Assembly (NCBI GenBank): GCA_019449635.1
Contig: JAGRPI010000004.1
Coordinates: forward strand, 177,556-241,555
Direction of reading: 5' to 3'
Length of the DNA stretch: 64,000 nt
Source: Candidatus Ferrigenium bremense
Lineage (GTDB): Bacteria; Pseudomonadota; Gammaproteobacteria; Burkholderiales; Gallionellaceae
Shown in pieces: positions 48,556-58,579 of this stretch. The notes under the pieces were generated by a model. That model saw only the letters and a list, made by a program, of their open reading frames with translations. It made no database searches and was not told the DNA's origin. A program made the translations under genes and the position numbers. Position 1 is the stretch's first letter. Each line of letters begins with the position of its first letter.

Positions 48556-51500
48556 ATGAAAATCGTAAGCAATACCGGCACTGACCGGGTCATTGACCTG
48601 ATCCGTCCGCACCTCAAACGCGGCAATCAGCTCGACGTGGTCACCCCCAGCTTCTCCTTGCTCGCATTTGCCGAGATGCTGGAGGCACTATCGGGTTTGG
48701 ACAAGGTGCAATTATTGTTGCCGCCGGAAGAGGCCGAACTGGCGTTTTTGGGCGGTGATGCCGACCGCGCTGCCCGCAACAAATTACAAACGCGCTGGCT
48801 GGCGTTGCGCTGTGCGGAATGGGTGCGCGATAAGGTGGAGCTACGCCGGACGCGCGGGAGTGTGCCGCAGGGGGCGGCGGTGATGCGCAACGCGCAAGCG
48901 CAGCCCGAGCAAGTCATCTTGGGTTCGTTCGCTTTCGGCACAGACGGTCTGGGCATTACGCCTGGCAATCCACTCAGCTTGATTCAGGCTTCCGAAACGG
49001 TCGATGAAGCAATCCAGCTCGCCCAGTGGTTCGATGCACAGTGGCATAGTCTGAAGGAGCAACCCGAAGCAAAGGCCGCTTTGCTGGCAAAGCTCAGAGC
49101 GATTACCGACCACCGCGATCCCTACAGTATCTACGTGTTGATGCTGCACCATTTGTTTCAGAGCAGCGGCGACGAGATGGACGAAGAGCGCATTGTCAAA
49201 TCTGCCACTGGCATCCGCAACACACTGGTATGGAAAAAGCTCTACAAATTCCAGCGTGACGGTGTGGTGGGTGCCATTGATAAGCTCAATCGCTTTGGTG
49301 GCTGCATCATTGCCGATAGCGTGGGGTTGGGTAAAACCTTTGAGGCATTGGCCATCATCAAATACCACGAGCTACGCAATGATCGTGTGTTGGTCTTGTG
49401 CCCCAAGCGGTTGCGCGACAACTGGACGCTCTACAAGACCAACGACAAACGCAATAGCCTCGCGGCTGACCGCCTCAACTACGATGTGTTGAATCACACC
49501 GACCTGTCCCGTGACGGGGGAAGCTCAGGCGACATCGACCTATCGCATGTGAACTGGGGCAATTACGACTTGGTCGTAATCGACGAGTCCCACAATTTCC
49601 GCAACAAAGCTACGCACAAAGGCAAGGAATCGCGCTACGACCGGCTGATGCGTCGCATTATCCAAGAGGGCGTCAAGACCCGCGTGCTCATGCTCTCGGC
49701 AACCCCGGTCAATAACCGGCTGGCCGACCTGAAAAACCAGATCGCATTCGTCACCGAGGGCGATGATACCGCGCTGCTCGATCACGGCATTGCCAGTATT
49801 GATAGCACGACGCGCCTGGCGCAAAAGCAATTCAACCGTTGGCTGGAATTGGATGAAGCAGAAAAGACCCCGACCTGCCTGATTGAGATGCTCGGCTTCG
49901 ATTATTTCACCCTGCTGGATCATCTCACCATAGCGCGCTCGCGCAGGCACATCGAAAAATACTATGGCACCAGCGAGACAGGGCGTTTCCCGGATCGCCT
50001 GCCGCCGATCAACATCAAGGCGGACGTAGATCGTGCGGGCGAATTTCGCTCCATCCGCGACATCAATCTGGAAATTCGCCGCCTGAACCTGGCCAGCTAT
50101 GCGCCATTGCGCTACGTGCTGCTGCACAAGCAGGCGGCTTACGATGCCAAATACAGCACACAGATACGCGGCGGCGAAAGTTTCTTCCGCCAGGTGGATC
50201 GTGAGGAAAGTTTGATCCATCTGCTGCGCGTCAATGTGCTCAAGCGCATGGAAAGCGCGGTCTCTTCGTTCCGGCTCACCGTCCAGCGGCAACTGGAAGA
50301 TGTCGAGGCGATGCTGGCGCGTATCGAATCACAGACAGCGGAAATTGAAGAGCTGGATATTGCCGATGTGGACATCGAAGACCCCACTTTCGAGAGCTTG
50401 CTGGTGGGCAGAAAAGTAAAAGTATTACTGGGCGACGTTGACCTCATCCGCTGGAAGCAAGACCTCATCGAAGACCGCAATCGTCTCGCCACCTTGCTGG
50501 CCGCTGCCATGCAGGTTGATCCTGACCGTGATGCCAAGTTGCAGGCATTGCGCGCCATGATCCAGAACAAATGCCGCAACCCAATCAATGACGGCAACCG
50601 CAAAATTATCGTGTTCACCGCCTTCAGTGACACGGCCCAATATCTTTACGAACAAATTTCCGGCTGGGCGAAAAAAGAGCTGGGCATTGAAGCTGCGCTG
50701 GTCACGGGCACAGGGCGCAACCAGACCACCATCCCCGGTTTGCGCAAAGACTTAGCTTCCATTCTCACCACCTTTTCGCCACGTTCTAAAGAGCGCCCGG
50801 AGGAGCTGGCTCACGAAGGCACGCTGGATTTGCTGATTGCCACCGACTGCATTTCAGAAGGGCAAAACCTGCAAGACTGCGACTGGCTCATCAACTACGA
50901 TATTCACTGGAACCCGGTGCGCATCATTCAGCGCTTTGGCCGGATAGACCGCATCGGCTCACCAAACCAGCGCATTCAGCTCGTCAACTTCTGGCCGAAC
51001 ATGGAGCTGGATGAATACATCAACCTCGAACAGCGCGTCAGCGGGCGCATGGTGCTGCTGGATATTTCCGCTACCGGTGAAGAAAATCTCATCGAGCAGC
51101 AATCAGGCAACCAGATGAACGACCTGGAATACCGCCGCAAGCAACTGCTCAAGCTGCAAGACACGGTAATTGATCTGGAAGACCTTTCCGCCGGGGTTTC
51201 CATCACCGACCTGACGCTCACCGATTTCCGCATTGACTTGGCCCAGTATTTCAAGGCGCATCCGGGCAAGCTGGAGGGAATACCGTTAGGTGCAAGCGCG
51301 GTTACTACCAGCGAAGATGCCGACATTCCGCCGGGCATCGTGTTCTGCCTGCGAGCCGAAGGTGCGGCGGCAGAAAAGATAGCGGAATCCGGCTATCCGC
51401 TGGCGCCGCACTACCTCGTGCATGTCGGCGAGGATGGCAGCGTGTTGCTTCCCTACACCCAAGCCAAGCGCATTCTGGATCGCCTCAAACGCTTGAGCCT

Positions 51501-51750
51501 GGGGCGAGACCTGCCGGACGCTACCGCCTGTGCTCGACACGATAAAGAAACCAAGCAGGGTGAAGATATGCGCCATGCCCAGCAACTGCTCGCGGCGGCT
51601 GTGGCCTCGGTAGTGGGCAAGAGCGAAGAGCGCGCCGTCGCCAGCCTGTTTTCACCGGGTGGCACGCACGCCATGAAGGGCGAATTTGCCGGAAGCAGCG
51701 ACTTTGAAGTGGTGGCTTTTTTGATCGTGCTGCCAGAGGGTGTTGCATGA
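48556..51750 (+). CDS. SNF2-type helicase with degenerate PLD-like N-terminus, defence operon
   Basis: About 1064 residues. The N-terminal about 180 residues (NTGTDRVIDLIRPHLKRGN, QLDVVTPSFSLLAFAEML, QVILGSFAFGTDGLG) resemble the phospholipase-D-like domain of some helicases but lack a recognisable HKD motif. The ATPase core has SVGLGKTFEA near 254, DESHNF near 341 and QRFGRIDRIG near 792. A C-terminal region of unclear fold follows. Related genes occur beside DUF4391 and type III restriction genes. Its stop overlaps the DUF4391 start by 4 bases. Confidence 0.85.
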   Translation: MKIVSNTGTDRVIDLIRPHLKRGNQLDVVTPSFSLLAFAEMLEALSGLDKVQLLLPPEEAELAFLGGDADRAARNKLQTRWLALRCAEWVRDKVELRRTRGSVPQGAAVMRNAQAQPEQVILGSFAFGTDGLGITPGNPLSLIQASETVDEAIQLAQWFDAQWHSLKEQPEAKAALLAKLRAITDHRDPYSIYVLMLHHLFQSSGDEMDEERIVKSATGIRNTLVWKKLYKFQRDGVVGAIDKLNRFGGCIIADSVGLGKTFEALAIIKYHELRNDRVLVLCPKRLRDNWTLYKTNDKRNSLAADRLNYDVLNHTDLSRDGGSSGDIDLSHVNWGNYDLVVIDESHNFRNKATHKGKESRYDRLMRRIIQEGVKTRVLMLSATPVNNRLADLKNQIAFVTEGDDTALLDHGIASIDSTTRLAQKQFNRWLELDEAEKTPTCLIEMLGFDYFTLLDHLTIARSRRHIEKYYGTSETGRFPDRLPPINIKADVDRAGEFRSIRDINLEIRRLNLASYAPLRYVLLHKQAAYDAKYSTQIRGGESFFRQVDREESLIHLLRVNVLKRMESAVSSFRLTVQRQLEDVEAMLARIESQTAEIEELDIADVDIEDPTFESLLVGRKVKVLLGDVDLIRWKQDLIEDRNRLATLLAAAMQVDPDRDAKLQALRAMIQNKCRNPINDGNRKIIVFTAFSDTAQYLYEQISGWAKKELGIEAALVTGTGRNQTTIPGLRKDLASILTTFSPRSKERPEELAHEGTLDLLIATDCISEGQNLQDCDWLINYDIHWNPVRIIQRFGRIDRIGSPNQRIQLVNFWPNMELDEYINLEQRVSGRMVLLDISATGEENLIEQQSGNQMNDLEYRRKQLLKLQDTVIDLEDLSAGVSITDLTLTDFRIDLAQYFKAHPGKLEGIPLGASAVTTSEDADIPPGIVFCLRAEGAAAEKIAESGYPLAPHYLVHVGEDGSVLLPYTQAKRILDRLKRLSLGRDLPDATACARHDKETKQGEDMRHAQQLLAAAVASVVGKSEERAVASLFSPGGTHAMKGEFAGSSDFEVVAFLIVLPEGVA

Positions 51751-52508
51751 CCGTGCAAGACCTGATCACCGCCTTGGAACTGCCTGCCGGTTGCCGTGTC
51801 GGCCAGCGCATACCCAAAAAACTGTTGGTGGAAAACGGCGCACCTACTACCGCCGACAAGCGCAACATCACTGAAGGTATCGAAGAAATCCAGTGGGTAG
51901 CTTCGCTGAAGCCCTCCTCAATTGGCGTACCAGAATATCGGGATGAAACACGCGAATATCTTGAAATAGCCGTGTTGCACATCGCACTGCGGCAAGATGC
52001 CAAAGCGGCTCGCATTGCCGAACTGACGCACCGGGCAGTGCCTTACCCGATACTGTTGTTGCTCAAGGCGCAAGATAAATTGACCCTCTCAATGGCGCAC
52101 ATCCGCTGGGCGCAGAATGAAGCGGGCAAAGTGGTGCTGGATGGTGGATTGGTTGCCGTGGACTTGAATGAACCTGCTCCCACCCCAGAGGTGTTTTCGG
52201 CATTCCTTCGGGCCTTATCCATGACCCGCCAGCCGCGTGAAAACTTGAGGGTGCTCTATCAAGGCTGGCTGGATACACTAGCTGCTTTTCAGGCCGCACA
52301 GATCACTGGTGTTTTTACTCAGAGCGAGACAGATGAACAAGCAATAGCAAGGCGTGCAAGCCTGCTGGCCTGCCGGGAACTTGAGCAGCAAATCACCGCC
52401 CTGCGGACAGCGGCTGCCAAAGAAAAACAGCTCGCCCGCCAAGTGGCGCTGAATCTTGAAATCAAAATTCTGCAAGCCAAAATGTCTGAAACACGGGCTT
52501 TGTTATGA
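51747..52508 (+). CDS. DUF4391 domain protein
   Basis: 253 residues. Segments IPKKLLVENGAPTTADKRNI, EGIEEIQWVASLKPSSIGV and EIAVLHIALRQ match the DUF4391 family, found with SNF2 helicases and methyltransferases in defence loci. The C-terminus is a Gln/Lys/Ala coiled coil (ELEQQITALRTAAAKEKQLA). The role is unknown. It is coupled by ATGA overlaps to both neighbours. Confidence 0.85.
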   Translation: MTVQDLITALELPAGCRVGQRIPKKLLVENGAPTTADKRNITEGIEEIQWVASLKPSSIGVPEYRDETREYLEIAVLHIALRQDAKAARIAELTHRAVPYPILLLLKAQDKLTLSMAHIRWAQNEAGKVVLDGGLVAVDLNEPAPTPEVFSAFLRALSMTRQPRENLRVLYQGWLDTLAAFQAAQITGVFTQSETDEQAIARRASLLACRELEQQITALRTAAAKEKQLARQVALNLEIKILQAKMSETRALL

Positions 52509-53428
52509 GTAAAACATCTACACATCCCAAAGCAGAACTACGCGCATCGGTTGCCAACTGCATCATGGGCGGAAACAGCGTTACACGAAAAGATAATGGG
52601 TGGATTCGCGATCTGGTGGAATTTGATTGTGGTGGCTATCGGTTTGTGTTTCGCCAGAAACCCGAAGTCATCAGCCGAGATTTTAATCAGCATATAGGCA
52701 CGTTTTATGAAACCACCGAAGTCACTGTTGCCGATGTGGCACCGGACAAAGTGCAAGCGGTTGAGGCAGCTATTGGACGCATTTGCTGGCTGTTATCCTT
52801 TGCGGGAACATGCCAAGTTATTCCATTCGAGTACGAATATCCGAATGGATCGGGGCATCGGCACTCTAAATCAGTATCAGGTACAGTACAAAATTTTCGG
52901 CCTGCTTTTGAGATGGTAGACGGGGCGCAGTTGAAGTCCTTCGTTGAGCAAACCTATGAAAAATATACTCGACTTGAACTATCGAGGAAGTTAAATGTTG
53001 TTATCGCTTATCTTGTACAAGCCGAACGACCATTTCAGCCCACAGAAGTACGGTTGATTTTAGTATTTGTGGCACTTGAAAGCCTAAAAGACACGTTCGC
53101 TAGATGCCAGTCGATGCCGTATGTGAAGGGATTCTTTCGCAAGCCTCCCAAGAAGCTAAGTAGTGATGGTGCGAAATACCTTTTCGAAGAATTGCTCACC
53201 ATGATGTTTCGTCAAGTGGGTATGAGAAGGGGTTTGAAACGAGTCATACAGTTAAGAAATGACCTGATCCATTCCGGCCTATCAAGAAAGCCACATTCTC
53301 GCCAGATGTCGTTATATGCTGATGTACACGATTTAATCCGTGAATATTTGCTTCGGCTTTTGGGTTACCGTGGGCGCTATTCGCCCTACGCCTTCGAGCG
53401 GCGAGGCGTATCCGCTGAAATAAAATAA
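52505..53428 (+). CDS. HEPN-like protein with RX4H motif, inside type III operon
   Basis: 307 residues with visibly lower GC than the genes around it. The C-terminal third is helical and contains LRNDLIHSG near 250-257, i.e. Arg-x4-His, the catalytic motif of HEPN ribonucleases, preceded by VFVALESLKDTF. The N-terminal about 150 residues (GYRFVFRQKPEVISRDFNQH) have no domain I recognise. It overlaps DUF4391 by 4 bases and ends 37 bases before mod, so it is part of the operon. The HEPN assignment rests on one motif and the helical context. Confidence 0.55.
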   Translation: MSKTSTHPKAELRASVANCIMGGNSVTRKDNGWIRDLVEFDCGGYRFVFRQKPEVISRDFNQHIGTFYETTEVTVADVAPDKVQAVEAAIGRICWLLSFAGTCQVIPFEYEYPNGSGHRHSKSVSGTVQNFRPAFEMVDGAQLKSFVEQTYEKYTRLELSRKLNVVIAYLVQAERPFQPTEVRLILVFVALESLKDTFARCQSMPYVKGFFRKPPKKLSSDGAKYLFEELLTMMFRQVGMRRGLKRVIQLRNDLIHSGLSRKPHSRQMSLYADVHDLIREYLLRLLGYRGRYSPYAFERRGVSAEIK

Positions 53429-53465
53429 TGCTGCATTTCTGAAATAGAATTGAAACGAGTCCACC

Positions 53466-55481
53466 ATGAAAAAAATTGAAGCCACTAGCCACGAAGCCCA
53501 ATCCGCCGACATCACGGCAGAGAACATTGCCCAGCTCAAGGCGCTGTTCCCAGAGCTGCTGACGGAAAGCGCCAACGGCGTCGCCATCAATGTGGACGTG
53601 CTCAAGCAACTGGTGGGTGATGTGACCGCCACCGATGCGGAGGAAAAATACGGCCTCAACTGGCATGGCAAGCGTCGCGCCCGCCAGATCGCACTGACCC
53701 CTAGCACCGGCACACTGCGCCCCTGCCCGAATGAAAGCGTGGACTGGAACACCACGCAGAACCTGATGATCGAGGGTGACAACCTCGAAGTGTTGAAGCT
53801 GCTGCAAAAGAGCTACGCGGGCAAGGTCAAGCTCATCTACATCGACCCACCATACAACACCGGCAGTGACTTCGTGTATTCAGATAGTTTTCAGGACAAC
53901 ATTAAAAATTACTTAGAACTCACCGGGCAGGTAGAGGGAGGCAGGAAAATTAGCAGCAACACCGAGGCGAGTGGGCGGTTCCATACCGACTGGTTGAGCA
54001 TGATGTATCCAAGGTTAAAGCTGGCGCGGAACTTGTTGAAGCCGGATGGAGTGATCGTCATCAGTATAGGCGACAAGGAAATTGATAACTTACGGGAAAT
54101 TTGCAGTGAAATATTCGGAGGGGAAAATTTAGTTGCAACTGCAATTTGGGAAAAGAAAAATAAAGGCGCATTTCTCGCAAGTGACATCACGAATATGAAA
54201 GATTATGTGGTTGTTTATTGCAAAGAGAAGGCTTCGTTTAATGGGTTGATTGGTCAAATTGCATTAGAGGAAGAGACTTATCCTTGTGTTAATGCCCCTA
54301 ACGCTCGTGAAATCCGGACTATTCCAGCAGGAATACAAAGCAAATTCAGGGAAAAAAACTACACTCTTGCTAAAGGCAAAGTCATTTCTGCCGACACCAT
54401 GAGTTTGATACTTCATAGTGACTTGGTAATACAAGACGGAGTGCTTGCCAAGGAATTAGTTATTGAGGGTAATTGGCGTTACACGCAAGATTCCATGACT
54501 GAGTATGCAAGGGTAGGGGATTTATATCTCACGCAGGATTTATATTTGAGGCGTATTGTTCGTGAGCCAAGATACAAAACCATGCGAGATTTGCTCCCTC
54601 GGTTAGGAACGACTGGAAAACCTGCATTCCCCTCTATCAACCCGAATGATCTTTTTGCAGATGGGTGGGCAACAAATGAAGATGCGAATGAAGAACTAAG
54701 ACAATTGCTTGGCGAACAGAACCTATTCGATTACCCGAAGCCATCCCATTTAATTGAAAAGTTGATTTGCTCAATTCGAGATGATAAGGCATTAATTTTA
54801 GATTTTTTTGCGGGGTCTGGAACCACGGGGCAGGCTGTTAATGCTCTTAATGCACTAGACAATGGCAGCCGCCGTTGCATACTCGTCCAACTTCCAGAAC
54901 CACTTGACCCTGAAAATAAAGATCAGAAAATTGCTGCCGAATTCTGTGACAAACTCGGCAAGCCACGCACCATCGCCGAACTTACTAAAGAACGCCTGCG
55001 TCGCGCTGGTGCAAAGATTAAATCTGACAACCCGATGTTTGCTGGCGATACCGGCTTCCGTGTCTTCAAGCTCGACACATCAAACATCCGAGCATGGAAC
55101 CCCGACCGCGACAATCTGGAAAAAACCCTGCTCGACCACGAAGAGCACATCTTGCCGGGCAGGTCGGAAGCGGACATCGTGTATGAACTGCTGCTCAAGC
55201 TGGGGCTGGATTTATGTGTGCCGATTGAGTCACGCGCCATCGCAGGCAAGACGGTAGGTGCTATAGGTGGCGGCGTGCTTCTAGCGTGCCTCGCCGAACA
55301 CATCACCACCACGGACGTGGAAGCCTTGGCGCAAGGCATCGTGGCGTGGCGCAAAGAGCTTGCCCCGGCTGGCGATACCACCTGCGTGTTCCGCGACAGT
55401 GCCTTCGAGAACGACATCGCCAAGAGCAACCTGGCCGCCATTCTGGAACAGTACGGCATCGCCAACGTGCGGAGTTTGTGA
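53466..55481 (+). CDS. mod: Type III restriction-modification methyltransferase Mod
   Basis: 671 residues. Motif IV DPPYNTGSDF near 126 precedes the SAM-binding motif I DFFAGSGTTG near 445, the order of beta-class adenine methyltransferases of type III systems. The target-recognition region between them (about 54060-54780) has lower GC than the ends, as expected for a domain exchanged by recombination. It works with Res at 55484: Mod gives sequence specificity and N6-adenine methylation of one strand. Confidence 0.93.
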   Translation: MKKIEATSHEAQSADITAENIAQLKALFPELLTESANGVAINVDVLKQLVGDVTATDAEEKYGLNWHGKRRARQIALTPSTGTLRPCPNESVDWNTTQNLMIEGDNLEVLKLLQKSYAGKVKLIYIDPPYNTGSDFVYSDSFQDNIKNYLELTGQVEGGRKISSNTEASGRFHTDWLSMMYPRLKLARNLLKPDGVIVISIGDKEIDNLREICSEIFGGENLVATAIWEKKNKGAFLASDITNMKDYVVVYCKEKASFNGLIGQIALEEETYPCVNAPNAREIRTIPAGIQSKFREKNYTLAKGKVISADTMSLILHSDLVIQDGVLAKELVIEGNWRYTQDSMTEYARVGDLYLTQDLYLRRIVREPRYKTMRDLLPRLGTTGKPAFPSINPNDLFADGWATNEDANEELRQLLGEQNLFDYPKPSHLIEKLICSIRDDKALILDFFAGSGTTGQAVNALNALDNGSRRCILVQLPEPLDPENKDQKIAAEFCDKLGKPRTIAELTKERLRRAGAKIKSDNPMFAGDTGFRVFKLDTSNIRAWNPDRDNLEKTLLDHEEHILPGRSEADIVYELLLKLGLDLCVPIESRAIAGKTVGAIGGGVLLACLAEHITTTDVEALAQGIVAWRKELAPAGDTTCVFRDSAFENDIAKSNLAAILEQYGIANVRSL

Positions 55482-55483
55482 GC

Positions 55484-58400
55484 ATGAAGCTGCACTTTGA
55501 ATCCAACCTTGATTACCAATTGGCCGCTATTGAGGCGGTGTGCGACCTGTTTCGCGGGCAGGAAATTTGCCGTTCCGAGTTCACCGTGACCATGCGTTCA
55601 CCGACCATTCCGGCGGCAGATGATTTATTTCCCGGCACCACGCCACAACAATTGAGTCTGGGCGTGGCGGAATCTGATCTGGGTATCGGCAATAAGCTCA
55701 CCCTGCTGGATGATGAAATCGCTGAAAACCTGCACGCCATTCAGTTGCGTGGTGGCCTGCCGCCTTCTGGAACGCTGGCTTCCGGCGACTTCACCGTGGA
55801 GATGGAAACCGGCACGGGCAAGACCTACGTCTACCTGCGCAGCATCTTTGAATTGAACAAGCGCTACGGCTTCACCAAGTTCGTCATCGTGGTGCCGTCG
55901 GTGGCGATCAAGGAAGGTGTCTATAAATCGCTGCAAATCACCGAGGAGCATTTCAAGGGGCTGTATGGCGGTGTGCCGCTCGATTACTTCATTTATGATT
56001 CCGCCAAGCTGGGGCAGGTGCGCAACTTCGCCACCAGCTCGAACATTCAGGTCATGGTGGTGACGGTAGGTGCGATCAACAAGTTTGGCGACGAGGCCGA
56101 GGCCAAGGCGGAAGAGTCCGATGAAACCAAGGCACGCCAGAAGTCGCAGAACGTGATGTACCGGCACAGCGAAAAAACCGGCGGCGAGCGCCCCATCGAC
56201 CTGATCCGCGCAACCAGCCCCATCGTTATCGTGGATGAGCCGCAATCGGTGGATGGCGGTCTCGATGGCAAGGGCAAGAAGGCCATGCAGCAATTGAACC
56301 CGCTCTGCACCTTGCGCTATTCGGCGACCCATGTGGACAAGCATCACATGGTCTATCGCCTCGATGCGGTGGATGCCTACGAGCAAAAACTGGTGAAGCA
56401 GATTGAGGTGGCAGCGGCCACCGTGCAAGGCGGAAACAACAAGCCTTATGTGCGTGTCGTGGCAGTAAGCAATAAGCGTGGCGTGATTTCTGCCAAGGTA
56501 GAGTTGGATATGGAAACGCTGGCGGGTGTGCATCGTCAAGAAGTGACGGTGCAGGATAGCGATGATTTGGAACAGACGACACAGCGAGCGCTTTATGCCG
56601 ATTTCCGAATCGGCGAAATCAAGACGGCAAAGGGTGAGGAGTTTGTTGAGCTGCGCTATCCCGGCGGCGAGAGATATTTGCGCATCGGGGAGGCGCATGG
56701 CGATGTGGAGCCGCTGGCAATTCAGCGCGAGATGATCCGCCGCACGATCAAGGAGCATCTGGATAAAGAAAAACGCCTGCGCCCGCAAGGCATCAAGGTG
56801 TTGTCGTTATTCTTCATTGACGCAGTGGACAGATACCGCCAATACGACGCCGATGGCAATCCGGTCAAGGGTGATTACGCGCGCATTTTCGAGGAAGAAT
56901 ATCGGCGCTATGCCAAGCACCCCGATTACCTGAGCTTGTTCGATGAAGTGGATTTAACGACTGCCGCCGAAGAGGTACACAACGGCTATTTTTCCATCGA
57001 CAAAAAGAAGGTCGGCAACAAATCGGTTGAGGTAATCAAGGATACGCGCGGCGATACCAAGGCGGATGATGATACCTACAACTTGATTATGCGCGACAAG
57101 GAAAAGCTGCTGGGTTTGGGTACGCCGCTGAAGTTCATCTTCTCGCACTCCGCACTGCGCGAAGGTTGGGATAACCCCAACGTGTTTCAGATATGCACCT
57201 TGCGCGATATTCATACCGAACGTGAGCGCCGCCAGACCATCGGGCGCGGGTTGCGCCTGTGCGTGAACCAGGAAGGCATACGGTTGCGCGGTTTCGAGAT
57301 CAATACGCTGACGGTGATCGCCACGGAAAGCTATGAGCAGTTTGCCGACAATCTGCAAAAAGAAATCGAGGCGGATACCGGCATACGCTTTGGCATCGTC
57401 CAAGACCATCAATTCGCTGCGGTGGCGGTCAAAGGTGAGGATGGAAGAGAAGCGCCTTTGGGCTTTGAACAGTCCAAGGCTTTATGGGCGCACCTCAAGA
57501 GCCAAGGCTACATTGACGCCAAGGGTAAGGTGCAGGATGCGCTCAAATTGGCGCTAAAGAATGGCACGCTGGTTGTGCCTGCCGAGTTTGAGGCACAGCG
57601 CAACCAGATTGCCGAGGTGTTGCGCAAACTGTCAGGCAAGCTGGAAATCAAGAATGCCGATGATCGCAAACCGGTGCGTACTCGCCAAGCCATATTGAAC
57701 AGCCCAGAGTTTAAGGCGCTGTGGGATCGCATCAAGCATCGGACGACCTATCGCGTGCAGTTCGATAATGAAAAACTGATCGAGAATTGCGTCAACTCAC
57801 TGCGCGATGCGCCCCCAATTGCCAAAACGCGCTTGCAATGGCGCAAGGCAGACCTCTCAATCGGCAAGGGAGGTATTGATACCAAGGAAAAGGCGGGAGC
57901 CGACATGGTGACGTTGAACGAGGGCGACATTGAGTTGCCGGACTTGCTCACCGATCTGCAAGACCGCACCCAACTGATGCGCAAGACCATCACGCGCATT
58001 CTGACAGCAAGCGGGCGATTGAATGATTTCAAACGCAATCCGCAGCAATTTATTGAGCTGGCAGGCGAGATTATCAACCGTCAGAAGCGCATGGCTTTGG
58101 TGGACGGTATTAAATATCAACGCCTGGGTGACGAGCACTTTTATGCGCAAGAACTGTTCGAGCGGGAAGAACTGACCGGCTATCTCAAAAACATGCTGAA
58201 TGCAGAAAAATCGGTGTACGAAAAAGTTGTCTACGACTCCGACACCGAGCGCGATTTCGCCAGCCAGTTGGAAATGAACAATGCCATCAAGGTATACGCA
58301 AAACTGCCTGGCTGGTTCCGTGTGCCCACCCCGCTGGGCACCTACAACCCGGACTGGGCTGTGTTGGTGGAGCAGGATGGCGCCGAGCGGTTGTACTTTG

Positions 58401-58579
58401 TAGTCGAAACGAAGAGCAGCCTATTTACGGATGACCAGCGCAACAAGGAAAGCGCCAAGATTAAATGCGGTGAGGCTCACTTCACCGCTTTGGCGACTGG
58501 CGAAAATCCGGCCACGTATCTTGTGGCTACAAAGCTTGAGGATTTGCTTGATAAGGCTCAAGCACTGGCGAGAGCCTAG
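55484..58579 (+). CDS. res: Type III restriction endonuclease subunit Res
   Basis: About 1031 residues. The start MKLHFESNLDYQLAAIEAV lies 2 bases after mod; the longer open frame into mod is not used. SF2 helicase motifs are ETGTGKTYVYL (near 110), VDEPQS (near 250) and RRQTIGRGLRLCVN. The C-terminal PD-(D/E)XK nuclease is seen in NPDWAVLVEQ...YFVVETKSS (near 955-975). It translocates along or slides on DNA and cuts unmethylated targets. No truncation is evident. Confidence 0.93.
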   Translation: MKLHFESNLDYQLAAIEAVCDLFRGQEICRSEFTVTMRSPTIPAADDLFPGTTPQQLSLGVAESDLGIGNKLTLLDDEIAENLHAIQLRGGLPPSGTLASGDFTVEMETGTGKTYVYLRSIFELNKRYGFTKFVIVVPSVAIKEGVYKSLQITEEHFKGLYGGVPLDYFIYDSAKLGQVRNFATSSNIQVMVVTVGAINKFGDEAEAKAEESDETKARQKSQNVMYRHSEKTGGERPIDLIRATSPIVIVDEPQSVDGGLDGKGKKAMQQLNPLCTLRYSATHVDKHHMVYRLDAVDAYEQKLVKQIEVAAATVQGGNNKPYVRVVAVSNKRGVISAKVELDMETLAGVHRQEVTVQDSDDLEQTTQRALYADFRIGEIKTAKGEEFVELRYPGGERYLRIGEAHGDVEPLAIQREMIRRTIKEHLDKEKRLRPQGIKVLSLFFIDAVDRYRQYDADGNPVKGDYARIFEEEYRRYAKHPDYLSLFDEVDLTTAAEEVHNGYFSIDKKKVGNKSVEVIKDTRGDTKADDDTYNLIMRDKEKLLGLGTPLKFIFSHSALREGWDNPNVFQICTLRDIHTERERRQTIGRGLRLCVNQEGIRLRGFEINTLTVIATESYEQFADNLQKEIEADTGIRFGIVQDHQFAAVAVKGEDGREAPLGFEQSKALWAHLKSQGYIDAKGKVQDALKLALKNGTLVVPAEFEAQRNQIAEVLRKLSGKLEIKNADDRKPVRTRQAILNSPEFKALWDRIKHRTTYRVQFDNEKLIENCVNSLRDAPPIAKTRLQWRKADLSIGKGGIDTKEKAGADMVTLNEGDIELPDLLTDLQDRTQLMRKTITRILTASGRLNDFKRNPQQFIELAGEIINRQKRMALVDGIKYQRLGDEHFYAQELFEREELTGYLKNMLNAEKSVYEKVVYDSDTERDFASQLEMNNAIKVYAKLPGWFRVPTPLGTYNPDWAVLVEQDGAERLYFVVETKSSLFTDDQRNKESAKIKCGEAHFTALATGENPATYLVATKLEDLLDKAQALARA

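Noticed and set aside
55286..55483. Extended start of res into mod
   Set aside because: It would overlap mod by 195 bases; the family start MKLHFESNLDYQ is at 55484.
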